This document shows, one piece after another, positions 38,194 through 47,482 of a DNA stretch of 64,000 bases. This DNA comes from Adhaeribacter aerolatus (GTDB lineage: Bacteria; Bacteroidota; Bacteroidia; Cytophagales; Hymenobacteraceae), in assembly GCF_007991635.1 (NCBI RefSeq), contig NZ_BJYS01000021.1:1-64000 (forward strand), given 5' to 3'. The position numbers and the translations under genes were made by a program. Each line of letters starts with the position of its first letter. Position 1 is the stretch's first letter. The notes under the pieces are model-generated. The model was not told the origin of the DNA, searched no databases, and worked only from the letters and a program-made list of their open reading frames with translations.

Positions 38194-39723
38194 TTAGCTG
38201 ATGGTGGCGGATGAAGATTCCAATTCTGGTTCGTTGTCGCGGGCCCAGGCGCGGGCGGCTTTCACGGCTTTAAGCCAGCCTTTGGTATAGGTTTCTTTCG
38301 GAAAATTTTTGTCCGGCTCATATTGCTTACTTATTTGCCATTGCTCCTGAATTTCCTCGGTGCTTTGCCAGAAACCCGTTGCCAGCCCAGCCAGGTAAGC
38401 CGCGCCAATAGCGGTTACTTCGGTAATAGCTGGTTTTACCACCCGGGTCTGCAATAAATCCGCCTGGAACTGCATCAATAAATTATTAGCGGTAGCGCCG
38501 CCGTCTACCCGCAATTCTTCAATTTCTACGCCCGCATCGGCTTCCATGGCTTTTAAAACTTCCATGGTTTGGTAGGCAATACTTTCTAAAGAGGCGCGGG
38601 CAATGTGGGCTGCTGTAGTGCCGCGGGTTAAGCCCACCATGGTGCCGCGGGCGTGCTGATCCCAGTACGGAGCGCCCAAACCAGCAAAAGCCGGTACCAA
38701 ATATACGCCGTCGCTGCTTTTTACTTTCTGTGCCAGTTCTTCTACTTCCGCCGAATGCGAAATAATACCCAACCCATCGCGCAGCCATTGTACCACGGCC
38801 CCGGCAATAAAAATACTGCCCTCCAAAGCATATTGCACCTGCCCGTTTATTTTCCAGGCTACGGTAGTTACCAATTGGTTATTCGATAAAATAGGTTTGT
38901 CGCCAATATTCATCAGCATAAAGCAGCCGGTGCCGTAGGTATTTTTAACCATACCGGGTTTGGTACACATTTGCCCGAACAAAGCGGCCTGCTGGTCGCC
39001 GGCAATACCCGCAATGGGAATGCGGGTAGAGAACAGATTGGTGGAGGTTTCGGCCACTACTTCGCTTGATGATTTAACCTCCGGCAGCATATTAACCGGT
39101 ATCCCGAACAGTGCTAATAATTCCTCGTCCCAGGCTAGGGTATGAATATTGAATATTAAGGTGCGGGAGGCGTTGGTTACATCGGTTACGTGGGTTTTGC
39201 CATCGGTCATTTTCCAGATAAGCCAGGAATCGATGGTGCCAAAGGCCAGGTGACCGGCTTCGGATTTTTCGCGGGCACCCGGTATATTTTCCAGCATCCA
39301 CTTTACTTTGGTAGCCGAAAAATAAGCATCTATTACCAGGCCGGTTTTTTCCTGAATCATGGTATCCAAGCCTTGCGCCCGCAGGCTGTCGCAAAATTCG
39401 GCGGTGCGACGGTCTTGCCACACAATGGCATTACAAATGGCCTCGCCGGTGCGCCGGTCCCAAACTACGGTGGTTTCGCGCTGGTTGGTAATGCCAATGG
39501 CTTGTATATCGCTGGCGTGTAAATTAGCTTTCAGAATCGCTTCGGCGGCAACGCCTACCTGCGTCGACCAGATTTCGTTGGCATCGTGCTCTACCCAGCC
39601 TGGTTGCGGATAAATCTGGGTAAATTCTTTTTGGGCCATCGAAACAATGGCACCTTGCCGGTCGAAAACAATAGCCCGGGAACTGGTGGTGCCCTGGTCA
39701 AAAGCCAAAATATATTTGCTCAT
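38194..39723 (-). CDS. glpK: Glycerol kinase
   Basis: A 509-residue cytosolic kinase of the FGGY family that phosphorylates glycerol to sn-glycerol 3-phosphate. The N-terminal ATP-binding segment [15 protein letters not shown], the substrate-loop [18 protein letters not shown] and the C-terminal [17 protein letters not shown] are visible. Length matches the family (about 500). It follows glpD by 27 bases and precedes glpF by 9. Confidence 0.97.
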   Translation of the reverse strand: MSKYILAFDQGTTSSRAIVFDRQGAIVSMAQKEFTQIYPQPGWVEHDANEIWSTQVGVAAEAILKANLHASDIQAIGITNQRETTVVWDRRTGEAICNAIVWQDRRTAEFCDSLRAQGLDTMIQEKTGLVIDAYFSATKVKWMLENIPGAREKSEAGHLAFGTIDSWLIWKMTDGKTHVTDVTNASRTLIFNIHTLAWDEELLALFGIPVNMLPEVKSSSEVVAETSTNLFSTRIPIAGIAGDQQAALFGQMCTKPGMVKNTYGTGCFMLMNIGDKPILSNNQLVTTVAWKINGQVQYALEGSIFIAGAVVQWLRDGLGIISHSAEVEELAQKVKSSDGVYLVPAFAGLGAPYWDQHARGTMVGLTRGTTAAHIARASLESIAYQTMEVLKAMEADAGVEIEELRVDGGATANNLLMQFQADLLQTRVVKPAITEVTAIGAAYLAGLATGFWQSTEEIQEQWQISKQYEPDKNFPKETYTKGWLKAVKAARAWARDNEPELESSSATIS

Positions 39724-39750
39724 GCTGCTTAAGTTTTTAAGTATTTTAAT

Positions 39751-41379
39751 TTAGTAAGTGGTAGATAGCGGTTGTATGGGTATTTGGGGTTGAAGTAAAT
39801 AATTTTCGGCCAATTGGGTAAATTCCAGCAATTGTTTTTCTTGCCAGGCTAGATCATAATCTAATTCGGCGGCCATAAGAGCAGCTACCTGCGGTGCCAT
39901 TTGCATAGCGGCCCGGGCATCTAAAAACAATATGCGCAGCCGGCGGGCCAGCACATCTTCCACGGTCCGGGCCATCTCGTGGCGCACCGCCCAAACTACT
40001 TCGGCCTGCACCTGCGGAAAATCCGGGTGCAGGGGCTTACCCAATGCCGGTTCGTAATTTATTAATTCCCGGATAAAAGCCCTATCGCTGCCGTAAATAT
40101 TTAAAGAATCATTTTTTACTTTCTCCGTAAAATACCCGTGAATTTTGAGGTTAGCTGTCGGGCAGGCAACTTCGGGCAGGTGGGCCACCGCAATTGCTTC
40201 GTCTACGGTTTCTTCGGCCATTTTGCGGTAAGTCGTCCATTTACCGCCCGTAATGGTAATGAGTCCGGAGTCTGCTACTATTAATTTATGGCTGCGCGAT
40301 ATTTCTTTGGTGCTGCCGGTGTTTTTGGTAGGAGCGGCCAGGGGCCGGAGGCCGGCAAAAACACTTTTTACGTCGGCGCGGGTGGGTTTCCGCACCAGGT
40401 ATTTACCGGCGGTATCCAGTATAAAATCTATTTCGGTTTCGAGGGCGGTGGGTTCCAGGCTGTTCTGGTTCAGGGGCGTATCGGTGGTGCCCACTAATAA
40501 ATGCTGGTGCCAGGGCACCACAAATAATACCCGCCCATCCGGGGTTTTCGGTATCATCAGGGCATTTTCGCCGGGCAGAAAAGAGCTATCCAGCACCACG
40601 TGTACGCCCTGGCTGGGCCGGACCAGCGGTTTGGTAGCCGGGGCATTCATTTGCAAAATATCGTTTACAAACACCCCGGTTGCATTTACCACCACTTTGG
40701 CTGGTAAATAATAGGTTTCTCCCGATTCCAGATCCTGGGCCTGTACGCCGGTTATTTTGCCAGTATTATCTTTCGTTAAACCCGTTACTTTGGTATAGTT
40801 CAAAACCACGCCACCTTGCTCGGCGCAGGTTTGGGCCAAATTTATGGCCAGGCGGGCATCGTCAAACTGCCCATCGTAATAGCGCACCCCGCCCTTAAGG
40901 CCCTCGGTACTAATATTAGGTAAGAGTTTTTTTACCATTTTTCCCGAGAGTAAACCCGTTTTGTTTAACCGGTATTTACCGGCCATTAAATCGTACACCG
41001 TCAGGCCTACGCCGTACAGCATTTCGTTCCACCAGGAATAATTCGGAATAACAAACGCCTGAATATTTACCAGGTGCGGCGCATTTTGCAGCAGCAGGCC
41101 ACGCTCGTACAACGCTTCGTACACCAGTTTTACATCGCCTTGCGCCAGGTAACGCACGCCGCCGTGTACCAGTTTGGTGCTGCGGCTGGAAGTGCCCTTC
41201 GCAAAATCGGATTGTTCCAGCAGCAACGTTTTGAAGCCGCGGGCTGCCGCATCTACTGCCACTCCCAACCCGGTGGCGCCGCCGCCAACTACAATTATAT
41301 CCCAAGCCGGGGTGTTTTTTATTTCCTGTAGAGATGCCTCACGCTTGAATTCTTTTCTACCTGCTCTTGCTGCTTTCAT
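39751..41379 (-). CDS. glpD: Aerobic glycerol-3-phosphate dehydrogenase (FAD)
   Basis: A 542-residue peripheral membrane flavoenzyme that oxidises glycerol 3-phosphate to dihydroxyacetone phosphate and reduces quinone. The FAD-binding DIIVVGGGATGLGVAVDAAA is at about residues 28-47, preceded by a basic N-terminal tail. Other landmarks are SSRSTKLVHGGVRYLAQGD and ITGGKWTTYRKMAEETVD. It is the first gene of the glpD-K-F unit and divergent from a DeoR-family regulator. A GlpR-like control is therefore likely. Confidence 0.97.
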   Translation of the reverse strand: MKAARAGRKEFKREASLQEIKNTPAWDIIVVGGGATGLGVAVDAAARGFKTLLLEQSDFAKGTSSRSTKLVHGGVRYLAQGDVKLVYEALYERGLLLQNAPHLVNIQAFVIPNYSWWNEMLYGVGLTVYDLMAGKYRLNKTGLLSGKMVKKLLPNISTEGLKGGVRYYDGQFDDARLAINLAQTCAEQGGVVLNYTKVTGLTKDNTGKITGVQAQDLESGETYYLPAKVVVNATGVFVNDILQMNAPATKPLVRPSQGVHVVLDSSFLPGENALMIPKTPDGRVLFVVPWHQHLLVGTTDTPLNQNSLEPTALETEIDFILDTAGKYLVRKPTRADVKSVFAGLRPLAAPTKNTGSTKEISRSHKLIVADSGLITITGGKWTTYRKMAEETVDEAIAVAHLPEVACPTANLKIHGYFTEKVKNDSLNIYGSDRAFIRELINYEPALGKPLHPDFPQVQAEVVWAVRHEMARTVEDVLARRLRILFLDARAAMQMAPQVAALMAAELDYDLAWQEKQLLEFTQLAENYLLQPQIPIQPLSTTY

Positions 41380-41412
41380 TTAATAGCTATTTAGCCGCAA
41401 ATTTTATTTCTT

Positions 41413-41435
41413 TTTATTTCGTTTTAAAATAAACG
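41413..41435. promoter_or_regulatory. Candidate operator between glpD and its divergent regulator
   Basis: Nested inverted repeats are present: TTTATTT...AAATAAA (41413-41433) and, inside, CGTTT-TAAAAT-AAACG (41420-41435). They lie 34 bases upstream of the glpD start in the intergenic region shared with the DeoR-type regulator. This is a reasonable place for repressor binding, but the sequence is AT-rich and the assignment is inference. Confidence 0.35.
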
Positions 41436-41622
41436 GTTTAATATTTAAGAACAAAATGAAAGTTGTTTAATTTGCGTTTTATTTAAATTTTGGCGATTCT
41501 GCCGGAAAATAGATGAGATTTTATGTAGTTCGGGGTTTACTAGCCGGACCAGTAAAATTATCTTTTCAGATATAAAGAATATTTATTTCATTTAAGGTAA
41601 ATTTAGGTCTAAACAGCTCTTT

Positions 41623-42387
41623 ATGATCAACTTAACAGAAAGGCACCAACATATCCTGAATATATTACAGCAGGAAGGACAAGTAAATGTGCTGGATTTA
41701 TGTGATGAACTGAGCGTTTCGTCGGTAACTATAAGAAAGGACTTGAAACTGCTGGAAGATAAAGGGCTGCTTTTCCGTACCCACGGGGGCGCTACCCAGC
41801 ACAATCCTTATACCATTGATAAATCGGTTAATGAAAAAGAAAATATTCAGGCTGGCGAAAAAACCCGCATTGGGGCGGCGGCGGCTAAACTTGTAACCCC
41901 CAACGATTCTATCATGATTGCCTCCGGTACCACGGTGCTTGCACTGGCTAAAAATATTAAGCCCAAGGATAGTTTAACGGTTATTACCTCGGCCTTGCCC
42001 GTATCGCTGGAACTGGTTAGGCAGCCCGGCATAGAAGTATTGCAACTGGGCGGCTTGTTGCGGAAAAATTCTTCTTCGGTAACGGGGCCTTATTCCGAAA
42101 GTATACTGGCCGATTTTTCGTGCAGTAAATTGTTTTTGGGTGTAGACGGCATTGACCTGGAGTTTGGATTAACCACCACCAATGTAATGGAGGCCCATTT
42201 AAACCGGCAAATGATTAAGGTGTGCCAGAAAACCATTGTGCTGGCCGATTCTACTAAATTTGGTAAACGGGGTTTTGGCCGCATTTGCGGGTTCGAGGAT
42301 ATTGACGAGGTGATTACAGATAAAGGCACGTCGGACCATGTAATTAAATTTCTGGAAGGTGTGGGGGTGAAGATAACCCTGGTGTAG
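41623..42387 (+). CDS. DeoR-family transcriptional regulator (probable glycerol-3-phosphate regulator)
   Basis: A 254-residue repressor-type protein. The N-terminal winged helix-turn-helix spans about 5-60 (RHQHILNILQQEGQVNVLDL, with SVSSVTIRKDLKLLEDKG). The C-terminal sugar-phosphate sensor domain spans about 75-250 (IMIASGTTVLALAKNI, with FLGVDGIDLEFGLTTTNVME). The divergent orientation to glpD-K-F suggests it represses that unit and responds to glycerol 3-phosphate, as GlpR does in other bacteria. That ligand is inferred from neighbourhood. Confidence 0.9.
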   Translation: MINLTERHQHILNILQQEGQVNVLDLCDELSVSSVTIRKDLKLLEDKGLLFRTHGGATQHNPYTIDKSVNEKENIQAGEKTRIGAAAAKLVTPNDSIMIASGTTVLALAKNIKPKDSLTVITSALPVSLELVRQPGIEVLQLGGLLRKNSSSVTGPYSESILADFSCSKLFLGVDGIDLEFGLTTTNVMEAHLNRQMIKVCQKTIVLADSTKFGKRGFGRICGFEDIDEVITDKGTSDHVIKFLEGVGVKITLV

Positions 42388-42408
42388 GGAAAGCAGCGGC
42401 TGGGCAGA

Positions 42409-42590
42409 ACCTCACCCTAAATCCCTCTCCCGGGTGGACACCACCTTTGAGGCGAGGGACTTACATTACCTTTCAAATAAATTGTTTTTCAAATAATCTA
42501 TTATCTGTTTTAGTAAGAAGAGTTGTAATAAAATAACCGTTAGGCGGGCACCCCTTCTCCCAGAGGAGAAGGGGCTGGGGGATGAGGTGC
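42409..42590. repeat. Inverted pair of C-rich intergenic repeats
   Basis: A CCTCACCCTAAATCCCTCTC-type word at 42409-42431 faces a diverged inverted copy at 42551-42590. The right copy includes a perfect hairpin (CCCCTTCTCC / GGAGAAGGGG, loop CAGA, 42551-42574). It fills most of the 307-base gap after the DeoR gene. Such C-rich words are common interspersed repeats in bacterial intergenic DNA. The hairpin may also terminate transcription. No gene is present in the gap. Confidence 0.55.
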
Positions 42591-42694
42591 TAACATACGG
42601 TTGATTTACAGATATATTAACAAATAAACTTTTTATCTTTACCCATAGCAGAGATATCATTAAAGAATAATCCACCACAACTAAATAAAAACAA

Positions 42695-45595
42695 ATGAAT
42701 GTAAAATGGTTAGCGGCCGGGTTGGTGTTTACGGGCATCACGGCATTCACGCTAAAAAACGATTATAGGTTAAAACTGGAGGATAAATACCTGTCGGCAG
42801 AAACCAATTTGTATTTACCCGAAGATCTGGAGGCTACTTTGTGGGCTGAGTCGCCGCAGTTTTTTAACCCCACCAACATGGATGTGGACGCCAAGGGCCG
42901 CATCTGGATAACCGAAGCCGTCAATTACCGCCTCTATAACAACAAACCAAAAGGCCGTTTAACGCACCCCGAGGGTGACCGCGTGGTAATTCTGGAAGAT
43001 AAAGACGGCGATGGCAAAGCCGAAACTTCTAAAGTATTTGTGCAGGATAAAGATTTAGTAGCGCCGCTGGGTATTTCGGTGATTGGCAATAAAACCATTG
43101 TATCATGCGCACCTTCGGTTATTGTGTACACCGACGAAAACGGCGATGATAAACCCGACAAAAAAGAAGTTTTCCTGACCGGATTTGGTGGTTTGGACCA
43201 CGACCACAGCTTGCACGCGATGTTTGCCGGACCCGATGGCAAATATTATTTCAACGCGGGAAATGCCGGCCCGCACGTGGTAACCGATAAAGCCGGCTGG
43301 ACGCTGCGCGCCGGTAGTAACTACACCGGGGGCTCGCCTTATAATAAAGAGAACAAAGGTAATATGGTAAGCGACGACGGTAAAGTTTGGGTGGGCGGCA
43401 TCGCTTTGCGCATCAACCCCGATGGTACCGGCTTAACCGTATTGGGCCACAATTTCCGGAATTCTTACGAACTGACCCTGGATTCGTTTGGTAATATGTG
43501 GCAGAACGACAACGACGACGACGGAAATAAAGGCGTGCGCGTGTCGTACCTGATGGAAGGCGGCAATATGGGTTACGCGAGCGCCGATGGTACCCGCCGC
43601 TGGCAGGCCGACCGTCGGCCCGATCAGGAAACCATCACCGCGCACTGGCACCAGGAAGATCCGGGCGTGTTGCCTTTGGGCGATAATACCGGCGCGGGTT
43701 CGCCAACCGGCGTAGCCTTTAATGAAAGCGATTTACTCGGCGAAAAATACCGGGGCATGTTGCTGGCCTGCGAAGCCGGCCGCAACGTGGTGCTGGGCTA
43801 CCGCCCCGAAGCCAAAGGTGCGGGCTATGCGTTAAACCGGCTTAACTTTATTACCTCCTTAAAAGAAGGTGAAGTAGAAGACGCCAAGAGCCGGGCGGAC
43901 GAAAACGAAAAAACCAAGTGGTTCCGCCCCAGCGATGTGGTGATTGGTACCGATGGCGCTATTTACGTAGCCGACTGGTACGACAGCATGGTAGGCGGTC
44001 ACCGCATGACCGATACAACTGGCACCGGCCGCATCTACCGCATTGCCCCAAAAGGAAAAAAATTAACTTCGCCCAAAATAAACCTTAAAAATACCAAAGG
44101 CCAGCTAGCGGCTTTATTAAACCCGGCGGTAAACGTGCGCAATGCTGGTTTTGTATTACTGCAAGCTAAAGGCGATAAAGTGGTGAAAGATGTAAAGAAG
44201 CTTTTATCAGATAGCAACCCTTACCACCGCGCCCGCGCTACCTGGTTGCTAGCAAACCTGGGCCCTAAAGGGGTTGCCGAAGTAGAAAATATGCTGAAAG
44301 ACAGCGACCCGAATATCCGGATGACTGCTTTCCGGGCTTTGCGCCAGGTTAAACCCGATATTTTACCGTATGCCCAGCAACTCAGCAAAGACCCATCGGC
44401 CATCGTGCGCCGCGAAGTAGCCGTGGCCCTGCGCGATATGCCCTTGGAGAAAATCCAAAATATTGCCGTTGAGTTGGCCAGCCAGTACGATGGCCAGGAT
44501 AGATATTACCTGGAGGCTTTGGGTCTGGCCCTGATGGGTAAAGAAGAGAAAATTTACCCGGTATTGCAGGCACAACTGGGCGGCCAGCCGCTTAGCTGGA
44601 GTCCGCGCTTTGCCGACCTGACCTGGCGTTTGCATCCCAAAGCCGCTATACCGGCCTTAAAGCAACGCGCCGGCGCTGCCGGGTTAACCGAAGATCAGCG
44701 CAAGAAAGCATTTGTAGCTTTAGGGTTTATTAAAGACCAGGGTGCCGTAGATGCCATGGCCGATTTAATGGCCAGCGATGTAAAAGGCGTAAAAGACCAG
44801 GCCATTTGGTGGTTGAACTACCGCAAAGCCAACGATTGGAGTGACTTTAACATGCCGGCTAACCTGCCGGCCCCGCCGGTGGTAATCAGCCCGGAAATGC
44901 AACGCCGTATGCTGGGTATGAAAAGCCGGTTACTGAGCAATGAAACTTCGGCAGCCGATAAAATTACGGCGGCTACTGCCATGGCCAAAGATAAAGTGGG
45001 TGGCGAAATGCTGATTGGTTTAGCCGCCGAAAAGAAATTATCGCCCGAAATGATAGCTGAGGTAAGCAAAGTAATATTTACAAACCCCGACCAGACGGTG
45101 CGGGTTCTGGCCAGCGATTACTTTAAAAAGCCCGGTGGCAATGCGGCTTTGTCTATTCCGAAGATTGCGAAAATGCCCGGCGAAGTAGTTAAAGGTAAAG
45201 CTGTGTTCCAAAGCAAATGTACGGCCTGTCACCGGGTAGGTAAAGATGGCAACGACATTGGGCCTGAGTTAACGGTAATTGGTAAAAAGTTCGAAAAGAA
45301 CGGCTTGCTCGATGCCATTGTAAACCCAAGTGCCGGTATGGCTTTTGGCTACGAATCGTGGCTGATTACGAAGAAAGACGGTACCACTGCCTCCGGCTTT
45401 TTACAAGCCGATGGCGAAACCGTAGTGCTGAAAGGCATGGGTGGCCAGATATATAACATTAAAGCCTCCGATATTGCCTCGCGTAAACAGTTCTCAACCA
45501 GCATTATGCCGGAGCCGACCGCTCTGGGTTTAAACGAGAAAGATTTAGCCAACTTATCTACCTATCTGCTAACCCTGAAAACGGACCAGAACTAA
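42695..45595 (+). CDS. Secreted dehydrogenase-like propeller with HEAT repeats and C-terminal cytochrome c domain
   Basis: A 966-residue protein with a short hydrophobic N-terminus (LAAGLVFTGITAFTL), probably exported. Residues about 35-460 are a beta-propeller of the type called putative membrane-bound dehydrogenase in Planctomycetes, related to L-sorbosone/glucose dehydrogenases (VDAKGRIWITEAVNYRL, YVADWYDSMVGGHRMTD). Residues about 470-700 are HEAT-like repeats (RNAGFVLLQAKGDKVVKDVK). The C-terminal haem domain has C842-T-A-C845-H846 with a probable Met ligand in SIMPEPTALG. It probably oxidises a sugar-like substrate in the periplasm and passes electrons on. The substrate is unknown. A terminator follows, and a DUF1080 gene lies downstream. 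Confidence 0.88.
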   Translation: MNVKWLAAGLVFTGITAFTLKNDYRLKLEDKYLSAETNLYLPEDLEATLWAESPQFFNPTNMDVDAKGRIWITEAVNYRLYNNKPKGRLTHPEGDRVVILEDKDGDGKAETSKVFVQDKDLVAPLGISVIGNKTIVSCAPSVIVYTDENGDDKPDKKEVFLTGFGGLDHDHSLHAMFAGPDGKYYFNAGNAGPHVVTDKAGWTLRAGSNYTGGSPYNKENKGNMVSDDGKVWVGGIALRINPDGTGLTVLGHNFRNSYELTLDSFGNMWQNDNDDDGNKGVRVSYLMEGGNMGYASADGTRRWQADRRPDQETITAHWHQEDPGVLPLGDNTGAGSPTGVAFNESDLLGEKYRGMLLACEAGRNVVLGYRPEAKGAGYALNRLNFITSLKEGEVEDAKSRADENEKTKWFRPSDVVIGTDGAIYVADWYDSMVGGHRMTDTTGTGRIYRIAPKGKKLTSPKINLKNTKGQLAALLNPAVNVRNAGFVLLQAKGDKVVKDVKKLLSDSNPYHRARATWLLANLGPKGVAEVENMLKDSDPNIRMTAFRALRQVKPDILPYAQQLSKDPSAIVRREVAVALRDMPLEKIQNIAVELASQYDGQDRYYLEALGLALMGKEEKIYPVLQAQLGGQPLSWSPRFADLTWRLHPKAAIPALKQRAGAAGLTEDQRKKAFVALGFIKDQGAVDAMADLMASDVKGVKDQAIWWLNYRKANDWSDFNMPANLPAPPVVISPEMQRRMLGMKSRLLSNETSAADKITAATAMAKDKVGGEMLIGLAAEKKLSPEMIAEVSKVIFTNPDQTVRVLASDYFKKPGGNAALSIPKIAKMPGEVVKGKAVFQSKCTACHRVGKDGNDIGPELTVIGKKFEKNGLLDAIVNPSAGMAFGYESWLITKKDGTTASGFLQADGETVVLKGMGGQIYNIKASDIASRKQFSTSIMPEPTALGLNEKDLANLSTYLLTLKTDQN

Positions 45596-45616
45596 GCGGT
45601 TACCGGCAACGAAGTT

Positions 45617-45661
45617 AAAACCCCTGCCTCAGTTATATTAAATAGCTCAGGCAGGGGTTTT
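45617..45661 (+). terminator. Rho-independent terminator after the propeller/cytochrome gene
   Basis: Perfect 13-base arms (AAAACCCCTGCCT and its complement) enclose a 19-base loop and run into TTTTCTTT. It starts 22 bases past the stop codon. Confidence 0.85.
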
Positions 45662-45820
45662 CTTTATAACCATTAACCTTTACCTGCTAACTGTTTAGAT
45701 TTGTGCTACCTGTCCTTCCTATAGAATGTTGATAGAGAAGAATAATTTACAGCTGCGGATAATTAAGCATCAAAAAGCTTTTTCAGCTTCACGAAAACAG
45801 AAACCCTTATTAAAATCGTT

Positions 45821-45850
45821 TTTGTTTTAATATTCTACTTTTTTACTTTG
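45821..45850 (+). promoter_or_regulatory. Candidate Bacteroidota-type promoter for the DUF1080 gene
   Basis: TTTG at 45821-45824 and TTACTTTG at 45843-45850 are 18 bases apart, one mismatch from the -33/-7 consensus. It lies about 70 bases before the ATG and just after a terminator, which suits an independent promoter. The call is tentative. Confidence 0.35.
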
Positions 45851-45918
45851 CCTTGTCGGAAACCTCAATTTTATTCAGAACTCTAAATTTTTTATTTATT
45901 TAATCGAAAAAATAAAAC

Positions 45919-46677
45919 ATGAAATCAGAAATTAAAAAAATTAGTCTGGTGCTCCTGACAGCATCCTTGTTCGCCTGCAATAATACCAATAACAGCAACA
46001 CAGATGCTACCACCAATAGCGATGCTGCCCAAACCGAAACGGCGGCCGCGGAAAACCAGGGCGAGTGGATTGAATTATTTGATGGTAAAACCCTGAACGG
46101 CTGGCATGGCTTTAACAAAACCGGTACCGTAACCAACTGGACGATTGAAGATGGGGCACTGGTTTGTTTGGGTGTAGCCAAAGATGCCAGCGGCGGCGAC
46201 ATTATTACTGATAAGCAATTCGATAATTTTGAATTGGTATGGGACTGGAAAGTTGACAAAGGCAGCAATAGCGGGGTTATGTACCATGTAGTAGAAGACT
46301 CTAAATATAAGGCGCCTTACGAAACCGGCCCGGAGTACCAAATTATTGATGACATCGGTTTCCCGGAAAAGCTGGAAGACTGGCAGCAGGCCGGTGCCGA
46401 TTATGCCATGCATGTAGCTAACGATAAAAAGAAACTGAAACCGGTTGGCGAGTGGAATTCAAGTAAAATTATTTTTAACAATGGCCACGTGGAGCATTGG
46501 TTGAACGGCGAAAAAATAGTAGAGTTCCAGGCCTGGACCGACGAATGGAATAAAGAAAAAGCCGAAGGCAAATGGAAAGATTATCCGGATTATGGTTCGG
46601 CCAAGACTGGGGGCATTGCCTTACAAGACCATGGCAACAAAGCTTACTTTAAAAATATTAAAATTAAAGAGTTGTAA
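45919..46677 (+). CDS. DUF1080 (3-keto-disaccharide hydrolase domain) lipoprotein
   Basis: A 252-residue lipoprotein (lipobox TASLFAC, Cys near residue 17) with an Asn/Thr/Ala-rich linker to about residue 48. The domain begins with WIELFDGKTLNGWHGFNKTG, the hallmark of DUF1080, and has a concanavalin-like beta-sandwich. Other landmarks are WDWKVDKGSNSGVMYHVVED, TGPEYQIIDD and GGIALQDHGNKAYFKNIKIK. Members act in 3-keto-sugar metabolism. Together with the upstream dehydrogenase-like gene this could form an oxidise-then-cleave route for disaccharides (inferred). Confidence 0.9.
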   Translation: MKSEIKKISLVLLTASLFACNNTNNSNTDATTNSDAAQTETAAAENQGEWIELFDGKTLNGWHGFNKTGTVTNWTIEDGALVCLGVAKDASGGDIITDKQFDNFELVWDWKVDKGSNSGVMYHVVEDSKYKAPYETGPEYQIIDDIGFPEKLEDWQQAGADYAMHVANDKKKLKPVGEWNSSKIIFNNGHVEHWLNGEKIVEFQAWTDEWNKEKAEGKWKDYPDYGSAKTGGIALQDHGNKAYFKNIKIKEL

Positions 46678-46712
46678 ATCTTAAATGAGGTAGAATTTGT
46701 TTCAATTCTTCT

Positions 46713-46740
46713 ATTGGCGGTGTTTTCACCGCCAATTTGG
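46713..46740 (+). terminator. Terminator after the DUF1080 gene
   Basis: Perfect ten-base arms (ATTGGCGGTG / CACCGCCAAT) enclose a TTTT loop and are followed by TTGGTTTTT. It starts 36 bases past the stop. Confidence 0.8.
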
Positions 46741-46804
46741 TTTTTACTAATTATTCTACAGCAACTATCAGATGCAAGATTTTGTCTGTTGAGCTTACAC
46801 TTAT

Positions 46805-46876
46805 CAATCAGGAAGAAACTATGCGGCAGGTAGCCAAATAGGTTTCTCCTGAATCTTCGGATTCCCAGAATGACAA
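46805..46876. repeat. Diverged copy of the TCAGGAGGAACCTATTT repeat
   Basis: 46805-46826 and 46832-46854 form an imperfect inverted repeat whose right arm, read on the minus strand, contains TTCAGGAGAAACCTATTTGG. This closely resembles the arms of the 35712-35875 element. A GTCATTC word (46870-46876, minus strand) also matches that element's edge. It lies in the non-coding gap between the DUF1080 and DMT genes. Confidence 0.55.
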
Positions 46877-46978
46877 GCTTGAACAACATAGCCTGATAAA
46901 CGTTACCAAGGCAAATATTGCCTAACATTGGTTTACAACAACCTGGCAGCAAAAGCTATATTGGCGTTTATCGCCGGA

Positions 46979-47428
46979 TTAAAATTTCTGGATGAGGTAA
47001 ACACCGGCCAACAATAACAACACACCCAGTATGCGTAACCAGGTAATCGGGTGGTGCGGAAAGCCGATTATGCCGAAATGGTCGAAAATAACCGCAAATA
47101 TTAACTGCCCGCCCACAATAAAACCAAAGGTGCTGGCTGCCCCAATGCGCGGGGCTACCACAATCACCGAAATAATATAGAAAACGCCCAGGGCACCGCC
47201 AATCCATTTCCACCAGCTAATATCCGCAACAGTTTTAAAAGACGGTAAAAGGTGCGTAGACGTGAGTAACACATAGGTTACCAAAATAACCGTACCCACC
47301 AGAAAAGAAATCATGGCGGTAACTACCGGGTTTCCTACGGCCAGCCGCAACTGGGAATTGGCGCCCGCCTGAATGGTTACGGCTAAACCGGCCAGCAAAG
47401 CAATCAGGTAATAAAATTCTTTTGGCAT
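46979..47428 (-). CDS. DMT-superfamily (YdcZ/DUF606-type) membrane protein
   Basis: A 149-residue inner membrane protein with five hydrophobic segments. The first (YYLIALLAGLAVTIQAGANS) and FLVGTVILVTYVLL are typical of small DMT proteins of the DUF606 group. These are half-size relatives of drug/metabolite exporters and act as dimers. The substrate is unknown. I take the ATG at 47428. A longer frame exists only with a TTG start at 47452, adding eight polar residues. It is a single gene, same strand as the next. Confidence 0.8.
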   Translation of the reverse strand: MPKEFYYLIALLAGLAVTIQAGANSQLRLAVGNPVVTAMISFLVGTVILVTYVLLTSTHLLPSFKTVADISWWKWIGGALGVFYIISVIVVAPRIGAASTFGFIVGGQLIFAVIFDHFGIIGFPHHPITWLRILGVLLLLAGVYLIQKF

Positions 47429-47482
47429 ACAATCAGCGACAATCTTAGGCAAGTAAAGAATAAGGGCAGCTAAGTTCCGGAA

